Assembly: GCA_009602735.1 (NCBI GenBank)
Contig: WELA01003661.1
Location: 52,632-116,631 of the forward strand
Source: Mesotaenium endlicherianum
Taxonomy: Eukaryota; Streptophyta; Zygnematophyceae; Zygnematales; Mesotaeniaceae
Length of the DNA stretch: 64,000 nt
Direction of reading: 5' to 3'
In this document: piece after piece, positions 57,577-64,000 of the stretch
Position numbering within the stretch: the stretch's first letter is position 1
How the letters are laid out: every line of letters begins with the position of its first letter
Position numbers and translations under genes: made by a program
The notes under the pieces: generated by a model
What the model was told of the DNA's origin: nothing
The model's database searches: none
Seen by the model: the letters and a program-made list of their open reading frames with translations, nothing else

Positions 57577-59174
57577 CTAGGGATCCGAGTAGGGGAAATC
57601 AAGGGGAGAACGCAGTAATTCGGCTGTTTCCTCCTGCACAGTGTGTAAATGAAGGGAGGCAGTCTCCTCCCGGGCATCCTTCAAACTGGCAGGTACATAC
57701 ACCGGCATCCCAGAAGGATGCTGCATGACGTGAGCGAAGAGCACATGTTCCCTCTGCAAGGGAGATGCTGGCAGGCCTCTAGCTATCTCCCTAGCGACCC
57801 TCCTGTCTGCCCTGTCTGACTGGGTCTCTGCGCCTACAGATGGGCTTTGTCTTCTGGCAGTTCCCACCCAAGTGAGATTTCCTTCTTCAGCGAGCTGGTG
57901 CAGAGCTATGTCTGCCCTGGCCAACCCAGTCTTCTCCATTACAGGGGATGTGGCAGGTGTCTGGGTCACAGCGGGGCTAGTGTCCTCTTCCTCGCCTTCC
58001 TCCTCTTCTTCCTCTAACCCCTCCTCCTCTCCTTCCCCTAGTTCCTCTGAGACTGCTGGGGTCGATCTGTCAGCTGCTCCATCTCTTCTTGAGAAAAAGA
58101 ATATCCCACTGACCTTCCCCTTTTGGGTGCTGGTGGGGGCTGTTAAGTTCGGACCGCATACGGGTCCTTTTCTCCCTGCTTGCTTACCCATTTGGCATAA
58201 GCGTGCTTCCCTTTAGAGAATGACTCTTGGGCCCTGCTCCTGTCCTCCTCCATTTCTTGACTCATGCAGTCTCTTACTCCATCCAATCTTGGGTCCCAAG
58301 CTGCAATGTGAGAGGGCAACACTATGTTCCCCTGTAGGTCTGTTATGAAATCTTCCTCCTCTGCCCTGTCATTTTGCTGGTCCCTCATGTTAATGGTCAT
58401 CCACCGCCAATCGGTGGGCTTTTGGAAGAAGGCAGGGTCTGTCCATTTCAGCGTACAAGGGCACCAATGCCCTGCGAAGTCCAGCTGACTGGTCTCCCTG
58501 GCTAAGAATTCCCAGCTCCTTCTCTCCACCTCATTATACACGGCCTTGAACCTGTTATGAAATGTAGAGTTCTTAAAGCTGTCCGTGTCCATGGGGATCA
58601 TCCTGATGACCCTATCTTTCCCCCAGATAATCGGAATGGATACAGTTCCTTGTTCATTCACTTGGGCCATTGCCTTGGCCTCCCTGATTGTCTATCCTAC
58701 CATCCTGGCATAATTGTGGTAGAGGAGGAGTCCTGTGCTGACCTCTATGTACTTGTCAAAGTTTTGAGATGTTTCCTCTTCCCTCTGCAGGATTTCCTTC
58801 TGCGACTCACTGCGACTTCTCTGGGCATACTTGAAGGCCTCCTCCAGTAGATCAAAGCCCTTGTCCAGCACTGTGTAGCGGTAGCTGCTGATTCTCCTCT
58901 GCTCTTCTTCAGCCTGCTGCGTCCGCTTTTCCTCAGCTTGCCTCTCCTCCTCTGCTTTCTTGGCCTCCTCTGCAGCTTTTCTGTCCAGTTCTTCCTGCCT
59001 CAGTCTGGCCTGTTCCTCCTCCTCCTTCTTCTTCTGTGCCTCCCGCTGTTGTTGGAGTCGTTGTGATTCCCGAGCGGAGATGGAGGATGATTCGATGTCG
59101 CCACGAAATTGCAAGTATCATGCATGTGCCTCTTTCACTCTTCTCTTCCTCTTAAGTTCCGACTTCTGAGTCAT
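57577..59174 (-). pseudogene. Third ORF of element B (homologue of F third ORF), broken
   Basis: Starts at ATG 59174 ('MTQKSELKRKRR', matching the F N-terminus). It continues in one frame through a TGA about 18 codons in and a TAG near 58690 ('YARMVG' then stop), and changes frame near 58150-58190. Shared blocks with F: 'YRYTVLDKGFDLLEEAF', 'YNEVERRSWEFLARE', 'PTDWRWMTI', 'HIAAWDPRLDG', 'SFSKGKHAYAKW' and, near the end, 'QHPSGMPVYV'. The coiled-coil N-terminus and acidic tail (a long Glu run) are also kept. The lesions are recent-looking point changes in an otherwise coherent frame. Confidence 0.85.
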
Positions 59175-59479
59175 CGTGCTCAATCATAAACACAATGCAG
59201 TCAGTGAAGTCATGATACTTTGCCGCTAGTGAGTACCCTTGGTGGAAAAAAACGTGGTAGGGAGAGTATGTAATACCTTGTGTGAGTGAGTAGAAGAGGA
59301 AAATTGAGTCAGAGAGAAAAAGTGAGTGTGAGCGCAGGTTGAGTGTATAGAATGATTACATAAAAATTTGCCTGGCTGATTCCGAGACGGAACACACTCC
59401 CTCCAACTTAATTTCAACGTGGACTGCCTGTCACAACTGTCACTATTTGTCACTAACTGTCACGTTTAACTGTCGCATT

Positions 59480-59491
59480 CCCCTCCAACTT
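59480..59491 (-). promoter_or_regulatory. Internal PPT-like motif of element B
   Basis: Minus-strand AAGTTGGAGGGG about 40 bp after the B pol stop, the same place as in F. A second copy (AAGTTGGAGGGAG) is at 59397-59409. Confidence 0.6.
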
Positions 59492-59528
59492 ACTTGGAGA
59501 CAGGACATCCTGTCACCTGAAATGACTG

Positions 59529-61183
59529 TTAGGGAGGTGTGCCAGCCGCTCGAAGGTGGAACCGATTCAACACCCCTATGGCATTGGTTAGCTGGTCTTT
59601 GAATTCCAAAGTATCCCCAGAGGCATCGTAACCGTTCCATCTGACCAAGTACTTCATGACATATTTAGATGATTGACGGACAGAGCGAGCGTCTAAAATC
59701 TCCTCGACCTCATGTTCGTCAGGGTCACCACGCGAACAGCGGCGACCGGTCCCGGTTGGACAGGTAACCGACCTGTGAACAGTGTGTCACCTTTGAGGTA
59801 TTTATAGGTCGGAGACATTAAAGACTGGGTGACCCTTGTATTCCGCCAACATGTTCAATTTGTAAGCATTCTGACCGACACGGCGCACCACCAAATATGG
59901 ACCGACCCAGACCGGACCAAGCTTTTTCTTGACCACACCGGGCAGGTACAACTTTTGAGAATGTAGTTTGACCAAATCGCCTTCGGAAAATGTCAGTTCT
60001 CGACGGTGCTGATTAGTGTATTTTTGTTGATTTTCTTGGGCTTTGTGCAGGTTATGTTGGACTTCAGACATTGTGTCAACAAAATCCTGGGTTAACTGTA
60101 GAGAGACCAGATTGTCAATCCCTTCAGGGTGAGTTAAAGACTCCCCTAGTACATCTAAAGGAGACTTAGGGACTCTACCCAGACTCAGTTCAAAAGGAGT
60201 CTTGCCCGTTGACGCGTGCACCGCACTGTTGATCGCAAATTGGATTCGAGGCAACTAGTCATCCCAATTGTCTTGTTTTTTGTTAATATATGCTCACAGC
60301 ACCTCGTGTAAAACTTTGTTAGTCCTTTCAGTCTGCCCATCAGTCTGAGGGTGGTTTGCTGTGCTGAGCAGCTGTTTGACTTCCATTAACCTCATTAATG
60401 CTCTCCAAAACTTAGAGGTAAATTTCTCTGTCTGAGATGATATAAGAGGATAGCCCATGTTGGAATACTACATGGTTGTAGAATTGTCTCGCTGTTTTGA
60501 GTCAAGTTACTTTGACAGTTTGTGGGGATGAAAATGACCATTTTTGTCAGTTTATCCACTACTACCAGTATCGAATCATGCCCATTCGCAGTTCGTGATA
60601 GCGTTACCACCTGATCCATGGATATGGTTTTCCTGCGTCCAGCTGGGATGGGCAGTATATGTAAGAGACCGCCCGGTGGAATGTGCCTAGACTTATTTCT
60701 CTGAAACTGATCACAGGACTTAAACATATTTCAAGACCTCCCGAGGCAACCCATCCCAATGATAATGTTTTGCCAATTTGCCAACAGTTTTGGCCTGCCC
60801 CAAATGCCCACCCAGTAAACTGTCATGCGCTTGACTCAGTAAAAGGGACCTTATTTCCAAGTTATTAGAAATGACCAGCTTCAGCCTGCCTGAAGTGGTT
60901 TCAGTCACCCAGACCCCTCCCTTAAGCCTATACCCGAGTGCAGTAGCAAGACACACACCATCAGTGGGGCTGGGCTTAAATGTTGGGTCAAAAGGGAAGG
61001 CTTTCCTAAGTTGTTCAAGGAAGAACTTTTTCACCTTAAGTGAAGTCAGTGCACAAAGGACTTTATCTACAACATGCTGACTAAAGCTCCTTTCTTGGAA
61101 ATCAGGTCTTCTAGAGAGTGCATCAGCGGATTCAACTTCCCTTGTTTAAAGTCCATCTGGACTTGGAACTGCTCCAGCATCTG
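59529..61183 (-). pseudogene. pol of element B, 3' part, decayed
   Basis: Minus-strand remnants of RNase H end, integrase ('[20 protein letters not shown]', '[20 protein letters not shown]'), the GPY/F-like region ('[16 protein letters not shown]') and chromodomain ('YDASGDTLEFKDQL'), stop TAA at 59529-59531. Several frame changes and stops interrupt it. Sequence 5' of the RNase H region is absent because of element C at 61184. Confidence 0.9.
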
Positions 61184-61927
61184 TGTAAGGTCATAGATTT
61201 ATAAAGTGCATTTTTGAGTTTTAGGAAAGTATGTTTTGATTGTATAGTAGTGTAGAGTGCATGTTTTTGGTCATTTTGATATAAAGTTCATCAAATTTGG
61301 TCAAGTATTGAGAGAGTTATGAATTTCCAAAGTTTAAGTAGTTTTGAGGTCAGTTGACGGCTGTCCTTAATTCGTGGTGAGCGCGACCGTCGGATTGACT
61401 GACAGCGTCGAGCGATCTGGCCCGTTAGAATGAACTCGAACCTTCACGTAAGTTCGGCTGACGCGGAGTGCCGACTACGTCGATTTACCTAGAAGTTTCG
61501 ATTTAGCCTAGCGCGTCTAAGATAGAATATTCTAGTAATGTCGATGCATGTATGTGGACGTCAATTCGGCCCAACACGTTGGATTAGACTGATCTGGCTT
61601 ACTCACGAATATTCTGGAAGGGACGATTTGACAAACACTTGGGAAAATCCGTAGCTTCCTCCTAGAGAGGAGCACTTAGGCAGAAAATTATAAATATGCA
61701 TAACTTCTTCATTTCTTATCGATTTTCACTTCTGTAAATTTCTACGGGTTTGTAACGACAAGGCCTTTCATCCTACACCATTTGTGAGCAGTTTCTTGCC
61801 ACTCAAAATGTCAAGTAATTTTCCTAAGCTTTCTTAGCAATATGCCATTGCTCTCTTTAGTATGATTGCAACTAGTTCCTTTCCTCGTGAGTTACTACGC
61901 TTCCACTAGGGCACTTTGCCCCTTTCA
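61184..61927 (+). repeat. 5' LTR of element C
   Basis: About 744 bp, TGTAAGGTC ... CCCCTTTCA, followed after two bases by a PBS. AT-rich; a TATAAATATG stretch near 61690 may be the promoter core. The partner LTR lies outside the window, so the ends rest on TG..CA and the B breakpoint. Confidence 0.75.
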
Positions 61928-61929
61928 TC

Positions 61930-61944
61930 TGGTATCGAAGCAGG
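61930..61944 (+). promoter_or_regulatory. Primer-binding site of element C
   Basis: TGGTATCGAAGCAGG, an initiator-tRNA-Met-type PBS two bases after the LTR. Confidence 0.75.
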
Positions 61945-61964
61945 GCTAGTTTGCATATTACATT

Positions 61965-62995
61965 ATGGAGTCGCAGCCGGCAGCTGGAGGAGGCGAACAT
62001 GTCGAGCATGTTGAGCGCGCGGGGCAGCAGGCAGCACCAACAATGACCAGAGAGCAACAAGAGATGCAGGCAATGTTAAGGCAAATGGCAAAGGCAATTG
62101 GAGGAGAAGTCTACTCCCAGTTTCAACAAAATATGCGCGCGGAGGTGGAGAGAATGGTGCGAGTTGTTATGGGGAACGACGCTTCGACGAGTCCGGCACC
62201 TGCACCTGTTGTGCCACCGATTCATGTTAACCCAGTTGTGCAACCAGATATTCCACACGCATCAGGAGTGCGTGCGCCTAAGCCTGAAGTTTATACTGGA
62301 GAGCGTGGATCGCCGCCTGTTCATCAATGGATTTTTGGAGTGAAGAAATTTATGGAGTACTCTGCGCTCACGCCCGACAGGCAAGTCGCCTTTGTCATAA
62401 CTTTGCTGCAGAAGAGTGCTGGAGCTTAGTATGAACGAGAAGAGCAGCTGTCTGGAGTTCCTGCTACTATTGATCAGCTATTTGAAGACCTGAAGAGGCA
62501 ATTTCAACCTATTGCACCCGAGGCTACCGCTCGAGATCTATTGGTGCGCCTTCGTCAACGAGGAAGCGTTCAAGAGTATGTATCGCGCTTCAACGAGCTG
62601 GTGCTTCAATGTCCATCCATGCACGAGTCGGAGATGATGGACAAGTTCAAGAGGGGACTCAAGCCAACTGTGGCCAAGGAAGTGGCGCTCAAGGACCCTA
62701 CCAGTCTTGGAGAAATGATGGCATTGGCAACAAGGGTCGATGCTGTGGAGTATAGTCAGAGGCAGTGGGGCAGCCACAACTTTGGAGGATATCGACACTT
62801 TGGATCTCAAGCGCCAAGCACGAGTGTGCAAGGTCCAATACCTATGGAATTAGGACTTGTGCAGTACCAGCGCAGGCAGCAGAATTTCAAGCCGAGAGGC
62901 CCTGCTATAATTGCGGCAAGCTTGGAGACCTGGCTCGAGACTGTCATGTGAAGGCTAAGCAACCACAACAGCAGGAAAAAGGAGGACGCCAGTAA
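61965..62995 (+). pseudogene. gag of element C, broken
   Basis: From ATG 61965: an Ala/Gln-rich N-terminus, then capsid-domain blocks ('VHQWIFGVKKFMEYSALTP', 'FEDLKRQFQPIAPEATARD', 'VQEYVSRFNELVLQCPSM'). The same frame contains an in-frame TAG at 62427-62429, probably from TGG. A frame change near 62890-62920 precedes the zinc knuckle, which reads 'CYNCGKLGDLARDC' with Asp where the zinc-binding His should be. Confidence 0.87.
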
Positions 62996-63006
62996 GTCGT
63001 TCTGGG

Positions 63007-64000
63007 GTGTCTATTAGCGTGAAGACGAGAACTCACAAGGAGGTTATCCCCAGGAGCCTGCCGAGAAGCGAAAGACGAGATGTTGACAAACCTATCATCG
63101 TGAAAGGAGTGGTCGACGGCAACAAGGCAAAGTGTATGGTCGACAGTGGCGCAAGTGCAAACATTGTGCACAAGAAGCTGGTGAAAAAGTGGCGAATCCC
63201 TGTGCAAAAGCATTATGAGCCTAAGGAGGCAATTTTGGCGAATGGGCAGAGACTCAAGTGTGGTGCACCTACGGAAGCTATTCACGTGGAAGTAGCGGGG
63301 CACCGGAGTAAGGAAGTTATGGAGCAGGCAGAGTGAGGTCATCATGAGGTGATATTGGGCCAACCATGGCTAAGAAAAGCCAAACCTCAAGTGCACTGGA
63401 GCACAGGACAAGTGAAAGTCCAAGGTTGTGATGGTCGAATGGAGACAGCGAAACAGGTGGAGGTAGATACGACCACAAGTAACTGTCTTCTGTCGAGCCC
63501 GCAAGTTAAGAAACTATGCAAGGCGAATCAGGTGAAGGAGATGTACCTTGTTTCGGTGGCCCTGGCCAGGTCATCAGATGGAGCAAGCGTGAATCCTAAC
63601 AGCCTGGGCGAATGTACATTGCCGGAGGAGCAAGTAGTGGTGTCTGATCCCCTTGCTCAGAAGGAGCAGAGCCCAACTGCTCAAGAGAAGAAGCCTGCTG
63701 CGTTGCCTACCCAAATTAAGGCGCTGTTGGAGGAGTTCAAGTGCGTAGTTCCTGAGGAACTACCTGCGGGATTACCTCCACAGAGAGCTATGGAGCAAGC
63801 CACCAGTGAGACCCGCCTATCGTCAATCGTTTGCGGAGTTGGACGAGTTGAAGAAGCAGCTGACAGAGTTGTTGGAGAAGGGATTTATTCGACCCAGCGA
63901 GTCTCCATTTGCAGCGCCAGTCTTATTTGTGAAGAAGAAGGATGGAACTATGAGGATGTGTGTCGACTACCGGGCTCTCAACAAGGTCACCATCAAGAAC
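63007..64000 (+). pseudogene. pol of element C, 5' part, broken
   Basis: Aspartic protease with canonical active site ('CMVDSGASANIVHKKLVKKW') and the downstream 'VILGQPWLRKAKP' block, separated by an in-frame TGA (63334-63336). After a linker the frame changes near 63780. The reverse transcriptase then begins ('[20 protein letters not shown]', '[16 protein letters not shown]') and runs off the window. Confidence 0.88.

Larger units (their letters stand above)
56609..61183 (-). mobile_element. Element B: minus-strand relative of F, decayed and cut by C
   Basis: Read on the minus strand, the right-hand end at 61183 is truncated within the RNase H region of pol by element C. Pol, third ORF, PPT and 3' LTR follow towards lower coordinates, ending at 56609 with the five bases CTGCT of A gag beside it. 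Same organisation as F but diverged, with several nonsense codons and frameshifts. Confidence 0.9.
61184..64000 (+). mobile_element. Element C: second gypsy lineage inserted in B, truncated by window end
   Basis: LTR beginning TGTAAGGTCATAG at 61184, exactly where B homology stops, then PBS, gag, protease and RT start running off the window. Its LTR and gag are unrelated in sequence to A/B/F. It is decayed: stop codons in gag and protease and at least two frameshifts. It is younger than B because it interrupts it. Confidence 0.88.

Noticed and set aside
1-64000. tRNA, rRNA, riboswitch or bacterial operon features
   Set aside because: No tRNA-like cloverleaf or rRNA segment was recognised by eye, and gene structure is eukaryotic, so bacterial-type signals were not called.

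Overview
The window is nuclear DNA of a photosynthetic eukaryote of the green lineage. Every recognisable host gene is broken by short GT-AG introns. Three are plastid genes of plant/green-algal type: a chloroplast sensor kinase, a plastid-type MsrA, and the small PSII subunit PsbTn. I associate PsbTn with streptophytes, so a streptophyte alga is the best guess, but the species cannot be fixed from sequence alone. Host exons of several genes are very GC-rich, with trinucleotide and CA repeats in exons and introns. The assembly has one N gap (4180-4794) and two isolated Ns.

Layout, left to right. 1445-7865 (-): chloroplast sensor kinase (CSK); one of its introns holds a stray LAMMER/AFC protein-kinase exon next to the N gap. 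9042-11737 (+): organellar-type 5'-3' exonuclease. 13539-15215 (-): RAB21-like GTPase, head to head with 15805-18977 (+), a WDR82/SWD2 WD40 protein; exon joining of both is fully in frame. 19124-19870: a 253-bp minisatellite of three units, each with a perfect inverted repeat. 20840-26797 (-): EME1, the partner of MUS81. 29092-35688 (+): NAA25, auxiliary subunit of the NatB acetyltransferase. 36666-39454 (-): PHAX-type RNA export adaptor. 40135-42518 (+): MsrA. 44275-44946 (-): PsbTn.

From 46.3 kb to the end the window is a nest of Ty3/gypsy LTR retrotransposons. Element A (+) carries a gag interrupted by a complete element F (47731-56549, +, 5-bp target duplication CCGGA). Only 59 bp further on, A is interrupted again by a minus-strand relative B (from 56609). 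B is itself cut by a third, unrelated gypsy element C (from 61184, +) that runs off the window. A further minus-strand LTR/PPT remnant (G) lies at 46.3-46.46 kb.

Element F is the most interesting object. It has intact gag (zinc knuckle), a -1 ribosomal frameshift signal (slippery heptamer, short spacer, 10-bp hairpin) across the gag stop, and a pol with protease, RT, RNase H, integrase and chromodomain. It also has a third long ORF in the env position. That ORF is preceded by a TACTAAC branch-point-like sequence and a 3' splice site, and the segment holding it is bounded on both sides by copies of the polypurine-tract motif. The third protein resembles no family I recognise and has a diverged, broken homologue in element B. 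It is therefore an element-borne gene family rather than a chance ORF.
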